From the NCBI GenBank assembly GCA_905221605.1, contig CAJNDS010002159.1, positions 310,001 through 374,000 on the forward strand: 64,000 nucleotides of DNA, given 5' to 3'. The notes under the pieces are model-generated. The model ran no database searches, had not been told where the DNA came from, and saw only the letters and a program-made list of their open reading frames with translations. Shown piece by piece: positions 43,670 to 53,700 of the stretch. The DNA comes from Symbiodinium natans. Taxonomy: Eukaryota > Sar > Dinophyceae > Suessiales > Symbiodiniaceae. Numbering within the stretch: position 1 is the first letter of the stretch; the number at the start of each line of letters is the position of its first letter. The translations under genes were made by a program, and so were the position numbers.

Positions 43670-46600
43670 CTAAACCCTAAACCCTAAACCCACTGACTGC
43701 AAGTTCTACAACCAGCCCAATAGTCCGCCACCCCTGATACCAAGACCACAAGGGGAGGGGATGCAGCCCAAACCTACCCCACGAGCCTGAGGGTTTAGGG
43801 TTTAGGGTTTAGGGTTTAGGGTTTAGGGTTTAGGGTTTAGGGTTTAGGAACTTCCCCCAAAACCCTACGACCCCCGAAACCTTAAAAGCCTAATGCCCTG
43901 CACTCATATACCCAACCAAACACCCTAAGTCCCCCCCCCCCCCCCCAAGCTCAACTCTAAACCCTCAAGAGCCCTAAGCCTTGAAACCTAAAATCTAAAC
44001 CCTAAACCCGACAACCCTAAACCCTAACTAGCAGGCGACCTTTTGCCCAGCGTGCGTCTGCCCGACCCAGGCCAGGCCGGGTTTAGATCCTAAACGCTAA
44101 GCCCTAAACGCCTAAACCCCAGCCCTAAACCCTAAACCCTAAACCCTAAAACAAAAGTCGAAGCCCGCCACCCCGAAAGCGTATCAAGCACAAGGCGCTC
44201 TGGAAGTGCCCCAAAGGCACTAGATTCTGAGACTTGAAGCCTTCAGAATGTAAAAGGACCTCGGTATTTACAAGCCCCAAACCAAACCCTAACCCTAACA
44301 TGCACACCCTAAACTTAGCCTAGGATTCCCAGTATTGCCCTTATTCCGATTTTTTTGCGGGCTTCCCAGAAAAACCGCATTAAGCACGAAGAAGCAAGGC
44401 TTACCGGGCAACCTAGTGAGGGTTTAAGTTTAGGGTGTTCGGGTTGTGGGGTTCCAGGGTTTTATAGGGTTCTAGGGTTTGAGCGTTTAGGGTGTGAGGG
44501 TTTTAGGATTCTAGGGTGTTAGGGTTGAATTAGGGCTTGAGGATTTTGTCTTCCACCCTAAACCCTAAACCCTAAACCCTAAACCCTAAACCCTAAACCT
44601 GGAAGGCAGAGTGGTCGTCTGAAGCGCGCTACGTCACGGAGTGACCTCCAACAGGGCTTGAGCTTCCGGGGCAACTGCAAGCTCCATCTTGGGGGGTCCC
44701 TTTGAACCCTAAACCCTAGATTTAGGGTTTAGGGTTTAGGGTTTAGGGTTTAGGGTTTTAGGGTTTTAGGGTTTAGGGTTTAGGGTTTAGGGCTTCGGGA
44801 ACCCGAAAACCCCTAGAATCCTATAGCTAAACCTTACTATGCCCGAAACCCTAAAGCCTAAACACTGGATTCTCCCAGTGTGAGCGACTAATTATATAAA
44901 ACCCTCGGTTTAGGGTTTAGAGTTTAGGGTTTAGGGTTTAGGGTTTAGGGGGTTTAATCCTCAATCACCCTACACCCTTGAATCGGGTTCGGGGAGGCGG
45001 GTTGGTTTGGCCTCTTTTGGTCTGGAGGTTGTTTCAGCAGCGTCGTGGTTTGGCGGTTTAGGGTGTCATACTTAGGTTTGTGGTTTAGGGTTTAGGGTTC
45101 AGGGTTTAGGGTTGCAGGCCTTTACAGGCTTACCTCAGCCCTAGGGGTCCTCCACCGTATACACAGAGCTCCACTAATCCTAAAACCCTAAACCCTAAAT
45201 CCTAAACCCTAAGCCCTAAAACTAAAGACCTAAACCCTAAACCCTGAACCTTGAACCCTGAACCCTGAACCCTGAACCCTAAACCCTAAAACCTAACCCC
45301 TAAGCTCTAAGCCCTAAACCCTAAACCCAACCCTAAACTATCAGGGCGCCTAGGGGTCTAGGACTTGGGGGTTGGGGCTTGGGGGCCGCGAGGTTCAGGA
45401 CTGTTTCGGAAGTCTAAGGGCTCAGGGGACTCTTGGCGAAGCATGAGCTTTGAGGGCACTTAGGGTTTAGGGTTTAGGGTTTAGGGTTTAGGGATTAGGG
45501 TTTAGGGTTAGGGCTTCTTAAGGGTTTCGGACCCCCTGCTTCCTCGAGTTGCTGGCTCTCCTGCGGCTGCGTTTGGCTCGCGGAACCGAAGTCCTCAGAG
45601 ATTTGGAACCCTAAACCCTAAACCCTAAACCCTAAACCCTAAACCCTAAACCCTAAACCCTAAACCCTAAACCCTGAACCCTGAACCCTGAACCCTGAAC
45701 CCTGAACCCTAAACCCTAAACCCTAGCCCTAAACCCTAAACCCTGAACCCAAGGCCTATAAACCCTAAGCCCTAGACCCTAAGCCCTAAGCCCTAAGCCC
45801 CAAGCCCTGTCAAAAAACGGAGTCGAGTCCATGTGAAGTAAGGGCTTTATGCAGGATTTGGCGAGCATGTTCTATATGGTACCTTATAAGCATTGAGTGT
45901 ATATCTTGGGCTTTTGGGTTCAGGGTTTAAGTTTTAGGGCTTCTTGGGGATACTAGCATGCCTATACCCCATATACCTTAGCACGGAATGGTCGTAGCAT
46001 GGGGTACATGATCCCAGTTGAGACAGAAAATTCCAACGCGATGCTGAAGCCCTGAAGCCTTCAAACCCAAAGACCAGAACCCTAAGCCCTACGAACCCCA
46101 AAAACCCGGATCTTCATTCCTAAACCCCGAACCCCAAGCTCCAAACCCTAAACCCTAAACCTTAAACCCTGAACCCCACGGGGCTGTATGAAACCTACAG
46201 AACTCTGGCACTGCGCGGTGCCATGCCCGACAGCACCCAAGGCCAACACCGCGTGTTTGTTTTGCTTTGTTGTTTCGGGGGTTCTAAACCCTAGCCCTAC
46301 ACCCTAAACCCTAAACCCTAAACCCTAAGCCCTAAGCCCTAAGCCCTAAGCCCTAAGCCCTAAGCCCTAAGCCCTAAGCCCTAAGCCCGGTTCGGTAGTT
46401 CGAGGTTCTAGCTCTGCAGGTCTCTTAGGGCTTTAATTTAGGGTTTAGGGTACAGGGTACTGCAGTCTTTTGTTTGCAGGTTGCCTTGTGCATCTCGATT
46501 CAACGAATCAGGGTTTCCTGTAGGGCGGGGCTTGGACTTTGCAGGGCTATATTGACGGCTGCATGCTTTATGGGCGTCCGTGAGGGCTTGTAGGGCTTAT

Positions 46601-47330
46601 ACATATCCGGGTCACAAGTAAGGCTTGTTATCTAACGTACAGATGTTGCAGACTCCTGCGAAGTAGCCGGGTGCGTCGAAGAGTCGTTATCACGACGGCG
46701 GCCGGCAGAGTAATTCGTAATGCCCCGTTTCGAAGACAGTGTGCTGTTTGAGTTCCGTAAACTCTAAATCTTAATTCCCAAACCCTAAGCCCTTAACGCC
46801 ACAAGGCTGATACATGTTGTGTGAGGAGTCTACGGTTGACGTGCTCGGGAAATCTGGAAAGTAGGAATTGGGTTGTCTCGGCTTTGGGGTTTTGGGAGGT
46901 TTCTGCTAAACCACTGCAGGTGCAGGGTTTTGGGTTCAGGGTTTAGGGTTCAGGGTTTCGGGCCGTTTCGGGTTTCGGGTTTAGGGTTTAGGGTTTAGGG
47001 TTTGGGGTTTAGGGTTCTATAGGTCCTAAGTCGAGGTAGAGTGCCCCCCCCCGCCCCCAGCTGTGATCCTAAACACCAGAATCTGTCAGGTTGTCAACCA
47101 TGGGCCCTAAGTGATTGCCCCTTGCCCTTGCTAATAGGGATCCGAAGTAGGGGTCTTAATTACGTATAGTGTATATAAGGGCCCTATAGCCAGGGACCCG
47201 AATTAAGGGCCCATAGAGCCCTAGGACCTTGCTACCCTAGGCCCTAAACCGTAAACCCAAAACCCGAAACCCTAAACCCTAAACCCTAAGCCCTAAACCC
47301 TAAACCCTAAACCCTCGCAACCCTCGGAAG
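43668..47330. repeat. telomeric tracts without a firm gene
   Basis: TTTAGGG at 43793-43848, 44716-44790 and 45460-45500. CCCTAAA at 45608-45675 running into CCCTGAA variants. A pure CCCTAAG array at 46327-46388. The 46390-46760 part is non-telomeric with no gene seen. Palindrome with GGGCCCTTAA-type arms at 47104-47220. Confidence 0.5.
46327..46388. repeat. homogeneous CCCTAAG variant array
   Basis: About nine head-to-tail copies of CCCTAAG following ordinary CCCTAAA. A second CCCTAAG cluster lies at 18284-18350. Confidence 0.9.
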
Positions 47331-47404
47331 CAGCCGAAAAGCAAAGAGCACTGGGAGGTCGGTTCAGCGAGAACTGGAAGAACTACGAGCGCTTTATCTG
47401 CAAG
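47331..47404 (+). CDS. candidate exon (with 47887)
   Basis: CTCGGAAG acceptor after a CCCTAAA tract, two split bases, then AEKQRALGGRFSENWKNYER and FICK, phase 0, GC donor GCCCAGGAAG. The aromatic and charged composition is strongly protein-like. Phase 0 end fits the phase 0 start of the exon at 47887. No family recognised. Confidence 0.5.
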
Positions 47405-47489
47405 GCCCAGGAAGCCTCGGATTAGGGTTCAGGGTTTAGAGTTTAGGGCTTGGGGTTTCGAGTTTCGGGTTTGCCTCCTTAAAATGCTG

Positions 47490-47553
47490 ATCATGGGTAG
47501 TACCCCCGGCTAGAATCCCTACTAAGGACTGCCAGTATAAGGGGGAACATGCC
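47490..47553. mobile_element. MITE-like family 1 right-half fragment
   Basis: AGAATCCCTACTAAGGACTG, CCAGTATAAGGGGGAACATG: right arm only. Confidence 0.55.
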
Positions 47554-47732
47554 AAAATCATGATTAAAAGAAGGGTCCAAACCCTAAACCCTAAACCCTA
47601 AGCCCAAAACCCTAAACCCACGGGTACGGCCTTAGGGGTCCATGGTCAGGTACCATGACAAGAGGTCTGTTTTGGAGGTTCCTAGTGCTCGTTGGCGTTT
47701 AGGGTTTAGGGTTTAGGGTTTAGGGTTTAGGG

Positions 47733-47882
47733 TTACTTGGAGGTTCATAGTACTTACTAGCCGATTATGACTGTACTTATACCTATACGGCTTAGAACCC
47801 TTTTAGGGCACTTAAGGGGCTTAATACGTGGGTTATAAGTACAGTTCTAGGTGGTTAGTAAGTACCATGGACCTCCGAGTAC
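47733..47882. mobile_element. MITE-like palindrome abutting a 3' splice site
   Basis: ACTTGGAGGTTCATAGTACT plus TACTAG at the left is mirrored by TAGTAAGTACCATGGACCTC plus CGAGT at the right, about 150 bp. Inner arms (ACTGTACTTATA / TATAAGTACAGT) also pair. The proposed acceptor AAAG|G at 47886 lies four bases beyond its right end. Confidence 0.7.
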
Positions 47883-47886
47883 AAAG

Positions 47887-47958
47887 GCTACAGGCCAGCA
47901 TTCCATCGCGGCCTTTGCCCCAGCATTGAAATTTCAGAAAGGGCTCTTCGATCATGGG
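47887..47958 (+). CDS. candidate exon
   Basis: AGTACAAAG acceptor at the edge of a MITE, then ATGQHSIAAFAPALKFQKGL and FDHG, 24 codons, phase 0 to phase 0, GT donor GTATGTAGGG into TGTAGGG/TTTAGGG-type repeats. Joined upstream it gives NYERFICK-ATGQHSIAAF. No family recognised. Confidence 0.48.
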
Positions 47959-48084
47959 GTATGTAGGGTTTGCAGGGTTTTGTAGGGTTTAAAGGCTTTA
48001 TGGGCTTTGTAGGGTTAGTAGGGTTTGTAGGGTTTGTAGGGTTTGTAGAGTTCAGGGCCTAGGGGTTTCGAGGGTTTATCATGG

Positions 48085-48222
48085 GTTTCCCTACGACCCC
48101 CCTCTATACTACCCCCCCCCCCCCCGGGTCCCCGCTTACATAACACCTTAATGAGGCCCAGAAAACCTTAACTATGAGGTGAACCTAGGGGAGATGGTAT
48201 AGAGGGGGGTAGTAGAGACACC
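48085..48222. mobile_element. MITE-like palindrome, CCCCCCTCTATACTACC ends
   Basis: CCCCCCTCTATACTACC near 48097-48113 is mirrored by GGTATAGAGGGGGGTAGTAG near 48197-48216. Poly-C at 48112-48125 interrupts the left arm. Confidence 0.65.
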
Positions 48223-48593
48223 GATGAGTTTGTAGATTTTCGAGTTTAGGTTTCCAAGGGTCATTTGCCAGATGATCTTAAGAGGGCCCCAGCGAAGAGC
48301 CCCAAAAGTCTCTCGTGCACCACTACCCTTTACGCCTTTTTGGGTTCTAGCTTCCCTTTTCAGGTAACCAACCCCAACAAAGGGTGCCCTTATCATAATA
48401 TGGCTGCTGGCCTGCCGCGACGTTTAAGCCTGCATAGGCTCTCCGCAGCAGACTTGAATTCTCGCCAAGCCCTCAACCCTCAACCCCTTTCCTAAACCCC
48501 TAGACCTTCAAACTTGACCCCTGTTCCCTAAACAACCCTGTACCCTAAGCAACCCTGTAGACTAAACCCTGAACCCTACAACCGTGAGCCCAG

Positions 48594-48660
48594 GTATGGC
48601 GCAGACGAGCGGAAAGCCGCACAGGAAGCTGAGCGCAAAAGGATACTGGCAAAAGCCAAG
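48594..48660 (+). CDS. candidate exon, coiled-coil-like
   Basis: GTGAGCCCAG acceptor, one split base, then YGADERKAAQEAERKRILAK and AK, GC donor GCGATCCCAC. The Ala/Glu/Lys/Arg heptad-like pattern is coiled-coil. The frame stays open further (AIPLEIGVRVYFENATKFFA), so the exon could be longer. Its phase (needs two bases upstream) does not match the exon at 47887 directly. Confidence 0.43.
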
Positions 48661-49997
48661 GCGATCCCACTTGAAATTGGAGTTAGAGTTTACTTTGAGA
48701 ATGCTACTAAATTCTTTGCTTCTCTCATCAGATTGTTTTTTTGCTTTCTATTCTTATACCCAGAGAAGCCCAGTATGTACCTCTAAATGATGGAGTATAC
48801 CTCAAACTATATAGGGACCCTTAGTATGATTTGAAATCATATTCCTGGATTAAGGGGTCTTAGGCTCTTTGGGTAGTTCCGTAGAGTTGGATTGTTCGAA
48901 TATTTTCGGTTTAGGGTTGTGGAGGGGTCCCTCAAATCTTGAGGCCTGTCTGTGTGAGTATTGGCAAAAAGGGTTTTAGGGTCTAGACCCTAAACCCTAA
49001 ACCCTAAACCCTAAACCCTAAACCCTAGTGTCGGTTAGCGTCTGGACCCCCCCCTCCCCCCCCAAAAAAAAAGAGCAGTAACAAGGCCGCCTTTCTCTTC
49101 GTAGGTTGCTGGGGAACCTGGTGTGCAGCAACAAAAGACAGGGTGGTTGCCCTTCGTTCTGCCTAAACCCTAAACCCTAAACCCTAAACCCTAAACCCTA
49201 AACCCTAAACCGCCATAAACCTGAAACCCTTTGTTCTGCCCAGAGGCCACTGGGGAGCCCTCCAGCCCTTAGCCCCCTAAACCCTAAACCCTAAACCCTA
49301 AACCCTGAACCCTGAACCCTGAATCCCGGAGCCCCCTGCCCACCCCGCTGTCTCAGACGCTGCTGTCACGGGCGCTGTACGCAGCTTTGGCTCCGATTCT
49401 TCAAGGGTTTAGGGTTTAGGGGTTTAGGGTTTAGGGTTTAGGGTTTAGGGTTTAGGGTTTAGGGTTTAGGGAATCAGAGCTTCGAGTTGCTTAGGGCTTT
49501 CTTGTGGGTTCTGGGGCTTTTGGGGATGCTTAAGTGGACTGTGATCCTAGGTAGACTTCGGCTGCTATCCGAAGAGCTCTCATCCGAAAGCTTGCAAACT
49601 TTGTGGGTCTAAACCCTAAGCCCTAAACCGTCACCCTGTAAGCCTCTATAACACAGCCCTTGAAGTGCTAAATTCTTTGAGCATCTACAACGGTGTAGGG
49701 TTTAGGGTATACGGTTTAGGGTTTAGGGTTCAGGGTCTAGGGTTCAGAGTTCACTTTCCACCTAAAGAGCCTTCCAGGTCTTATGAGCCTGTTGTTGCTT
49801 CGGGGTTTCGGGAATTCGGTTTGTTGTTTTCTCGAGACCTTCGTCTGAAGGATGCTTACTAGGACGTATAGAGCACTACCCCCCCCCCCCCCCCCAAAAA
49901 AAAAAAAAAAAAAAACGCCTAAGCACCCCTAACCCCTAAACCCTAAACCCTAAACCCAAAACCAAAAACCCTAAACCCTAAGCCCCAGAACTCTCAG
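48661..49997. repeat. telomeric tracts, C(n)A(n) junctions, no firm gene
   Basis: CCCTAAA at 48988-49027 and 49165-49212. C(n)A(n) composites at 49047-49072 and 49879-49915. TTTAGGG at 49406-49470. The island 49330-49405 is open (PPAHPAVSDAAVTGAVRSFG) between opposed tracts but has alternatives. Confidence 0.5.
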
Positions 49998-50050
49998 GAC
50001 AGCCATCTGCCGGAGGCCCTGGACGCAGTGGAGAAGCTGACAGAACCATG
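49998..50050 (+). CDS. candidate exon nearest the retroelement
   Basis: AACTCTCAG acceptor after CCCTAAA repeats, then DSHLPEALDAVEKLTEP plus TG before GC donor GCTGCGTTCG. The frame stays open (WLRSSFRGLCMLA) through the donor. The helix-like acidic peptide is not assignable. The next intron would contain the retroelement, which suggests that element inserted into an intron or just past a gene. Confidence 0.43.
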
Positions 50051-50081
50051 GCTGCGTTCGTCGTTTCGGGGGCTTTGTATG

Positions 50082-50151
50082 CTGGCGCCTCAATAGTTGG
50101 GGGGTTTAGGGTTTAGGGTTTAGGGTTTAGGGTTTTACTGGCGCCTCAATA
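50082..50151. repeat. telomere-repeat block flanked by a 14-bp direct repeat
   Basis: CTGGCGCCTCAATA occurs at 50082-50095 and exactly again at 50138-50151. Between them are GTTGGGGGG and four to five TTTAGGG copies. The arrangement is that of an insertion with target-site duplication. Confidence 0.75.
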
Positions 50152-50726
50152 CTGTAGGCACCTTAATGATTAGAACAGGGTTTTTTGGGGGGCTTCTATA
50201 GTACAAATATAGGGGCCATAAGGGATTCATTATTCGTAATTCTTCCGACCCCTCCATTAATTAGATAGGGTTTTAGGGTGTGATTATAGTATACCTGTTT
50301 AGAAAGGGACCGGAAGGGAATACTACTCGTAATTACTCCGACCCCTATACAGAAGGGTTACATGATATCGTCAAGCAGCACAGGTACCCAAATGTTAAGG
50401 TTTGCAAATGTTTTCTCAACAAGACTCCCCAGCCTCTAAGGTGTTATAGGCTATACTTAACGGGTTTAGGGCTGCCAAGGGAAGGCCTTCTAGCTCCCTT
50501 ACCTTTAAAGGAAGGCAAGAAAGGCACCTACTCTAAGAATCCATGGGCGCTTAGGGACATGAGGGCCGACTACGGCTCACGAAAAGAAAGCCTTCTTTTC
50601 TTCGATAGAAAAACGCGAACTGTTTAGCATAGCTTGCATGCGTAGGGTTTCACCTGTGTACGGTTTGCGTTAGGCTCAAGCGTAGAGGTAGCTGTACAGA
50701 GTTTTTTAGGTCCGGGAGCTTCGCAA
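50152..50726 (+). other. 5' flank or leader of the retroelement; small unidentified frame
   Basis: No telomeric repeats. A frame of 115 codons (50280-50627) is open in the same reading frame as the large polyprotein but is separated from it by two in-frame TAG codons (50625, 50643). Its peptide is not recognised, and I treat it as probable leader or degraded sequence. A CGTAATT-C/ACTCCGACCCCT motif occurs twice (near 50237 and 50328). Confidence 0.35.
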
Positions 50727-53700
50727 ATGGTATGGGTACCCGCACGTGCGGTGGCGGGCACTGCTTTCCTCGCCGCCACAGCTGTGGAAAGAAGTTCGAG
50801 CCTTTCGGGGTTCGGCTTTGCTGGGATAGCAAATGCTACAGCCCATGAAGGTCCCCCCCTTCCCACTCCGCCTCTTGTGGAGGAGGATGAAACATCCTAC
50901 ACTTATACCTTTCAAGGACACATGGCGGACTGCTGGGGGGTCCGAGGATTGTTCTCGATCCCGGGTCTTTTCCCTTTCACCCCCGAATGGTTTTTTGTGC
51001 TCATGGAGTCGCAAATAAGCAACCAGACCTCATCGGCCGAGGCCACGACTGAGGGCAAACGGGGAGAACGACAGCAGGAGAAGAAGACCAACACGGAGGG
51101 AGATTCACACCGACCATGGCTGTTCTCCGCATTTTGGAAGCTGGCGAAACCAATAGTTGATAGGCTCGGTTCACTGGGACTTCTATACTGTGGTACGCTT
51201 TGCACTTCCATTGGTCTCGCGGCTAGGTGGGCGTATTGGTTGCTTGTCGGAATAGTTGGGGTATTCCTGCTGCAACTGGCCGTATGGACTTACACCTGGG
51301 TGGTGTACCCTACGGTGGTTCACTCCCGAGCCTTGTTGAGATACTGCCGAGGAGAAACACCATGGAGCGAAGTGTCAAGGCTCCTAGGAGACAGACCCTT
51401 TCGCCCCAACTGGAGAGGCCCCGCAACCGATGTCGCGTGGACTGCAAACTACGTACAGTCCGAAGTGCGAGGCCGGGGGCCAAACCGCCTCCCGTACGAT
51501 TTGTTGGTGAGCGATGGGACTGCTATCGCACGCTTGAGGCATGGCACTATTAGGGGACGGACGAATCGCCACGGCTTCGTGTGCGCTTGCGAAGAGGTAA
51601 GGTCCTCTTCTCATCGATACTTCAGGAACCTCATCGAAGCCGCAGAATGCAAAGTCCATTTATGCTCCCAGCGGCCTTGTACGGCGATGCAGGAACACCC
51701 CTTACATGTTGCCGCTAGCGCTATCGTGCCCCAATCCCAAGAGCTGGATCTCCAAGATCTAGCTGGAAGGGGACCTTGGGCGAGATGCGCCCTTTTAACT
51801 TGGTTTTTTGGCCTGCTGTGGTGCAGGTGTTGCCGGCAGGGAACGTGGAGGGTAACTCGTTCTCTTGGCCGGTGCTGTGGGTGGGTGCTATGCTATCGTT
51901 CGAGGAGAGGTTCTCTCCCGGAAGATCGGAGCTCCCTGCCTAGACATGACGAGTCCGAAACGGAGTCGGAGGCGGATTGTGAAACTGCATGCCAAGCGGA
52001 CCAAATAGCCATGGCTCTACCTGGGAAAGACCTGCAGCCCTTGGCGAGCGAGCCTTGTAGGGACGTTGCTCGGGGCAACCCGGAGGTTCTACTAAAGGCA
52101 GACGAGGCAGTGAGCTGCCAAGAAGGTCTCCTTGAATGCAATGGGGAAGGGAAAGCCTTCCACTCCTGCGACTACCACAGGGCTCTCTACAGGGGTTCCC
52201 AGAAGGGTAGAACTTGCTCTGTTGAAGGATGCCTCCATGCCCCTAGCCACAGTCGCGGGGGAGTTCGGCTCTGTAAGCTCCACGCTGCTAAAGACGAAAA
52301 GAAGCCTCGAACAGGAGCTAAGCGGGCTGGTCAGCCTCCTGCTCTGGACAGCTCCCTTCCACAGCCTCCCGATTCTCCTTACCCTCTTCTTCCCCGTACT
52401 CAGGGATTCAATGGGGAAAAGGAACTCGAACCGGAGTGTCCCTTTGCCCCTAAGAAGACAGTTCTGTTGAAGGGGATCCTGCAAAGGATTATGGCACAGG
52501 AAAGCCCTGTGGATGCCTGCCGAGGCACCTTTATGGATTGTTTTTCCCGCTTGCCAAACGAAGTTGAGTTTCAGGAAGTTATGGGACTGACCAAGGCGTC
52601 TGCAGAAGAATATCTGGCTCAGGTAGCCGCCGGTGACCAGCCCCTTGTGGTGGATGCTCTTCAGACTCTGGTGGCGTACCCGGTGGGCGACAACTACTCA
52701 CGAGACGAGGTGATGGCTATGTTAAGACCCGGAACGCCCGTTAGCGCAGACGCCATCGGAAACGAGGTTCTACCTCCTTTGCCGCCTACTCCCTCCCTGC
52801 TTGAGGACTTGAGGGGAAATTCCACCCCCTCCGGTTCAAGGATCACCGGCCCCGTCCGCTTTGCCCCCGAATCGACCGGAAGGAGAGTCGCACCACCGAC
52901 GATGACTCAAGTACCGGAGACGAGACCCTTCCCAATGGCGTGGGATACTCTTCCCGCACCTTCCCAAGAATTGCCTTTGGCTCAGAGCCTGATGCGGAAA
53001 AAGGGACCCAGTGCGGCCAGTCCGATGCACCTGAGTCAGGTCCCTACGCCAGAATGGTTTAGGGCAGGGGCCTACACGAACCCTGTTTCCGGACACCCGG
53101 ATGACACCACACGAGCCCTTCAAGCCATTGCGAAGGCGGTAGGAGCCAAGGACGAAGCGTCCGCCCAGGAAAGGGGCAAACTCTCGTCAATAGGAAGAAC
53201 AGAGGAACGTGCCCTGTTCTTAGCTCGCGGCTGCGACTCCCTGTCGGTTCCTCTTGGAGAAGCAACTGTCGGAAAGGAACTATTCCACGCCCTCCGGAAC
53301 ACGGCGACGCAAGATAGGCCCCTTCTTCGCTCTCTCAAGTTTCCCATCAACATCACCAACAGGTTTGCTTTCGGGGTGTGTAGCCTTTGCATCGGGGGAA
53401 AGGGCAGCCTGCCCGATTATGCCCTGTGCGTCGGTGATTTCCCTGCGACCTCAGAGGAGGATTTCGACTTTTACTCCACTCCTGGAGATGTCAAGTTGGA
53501 GAAGAAGCCTCGCAGTCCTTCCACGCTGACGCTGTGGTTCCGCAACGCCCTCAGACAGGCCTGGTCCCTGGCATGTGTGCTTGGGATTGAACACTATTCC
53601 TCCTGGGAAAAAGCGGCAGGTCAACTCCTCAAGTACGGAGAGGAACAATCTCACATGTGGCCTATGCACCTGGTCCTTTCCGTTTGGGAGGAACTCTGGG

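Noticed and set aside
43280-43687. Overlapping frames on both strands of the AC minisatellite (poly His-Thr, poly Cys-Val)
   Set aside because: Pure low-complexity translation of a simple repeat with all frames open.
1-50600. Interpretation as a chromosome end or ordinary subtelomere
   Set aside because: Tracts switch orientation dozens of times and flank coding islands; no terminal one-direction array is seen.
50280-50627. 115-codon frame just upstream of the polyprotein
   Set aside because: In the same frame but closed by TAG before the polyprotein; no recognisable domain, so described only as leader.
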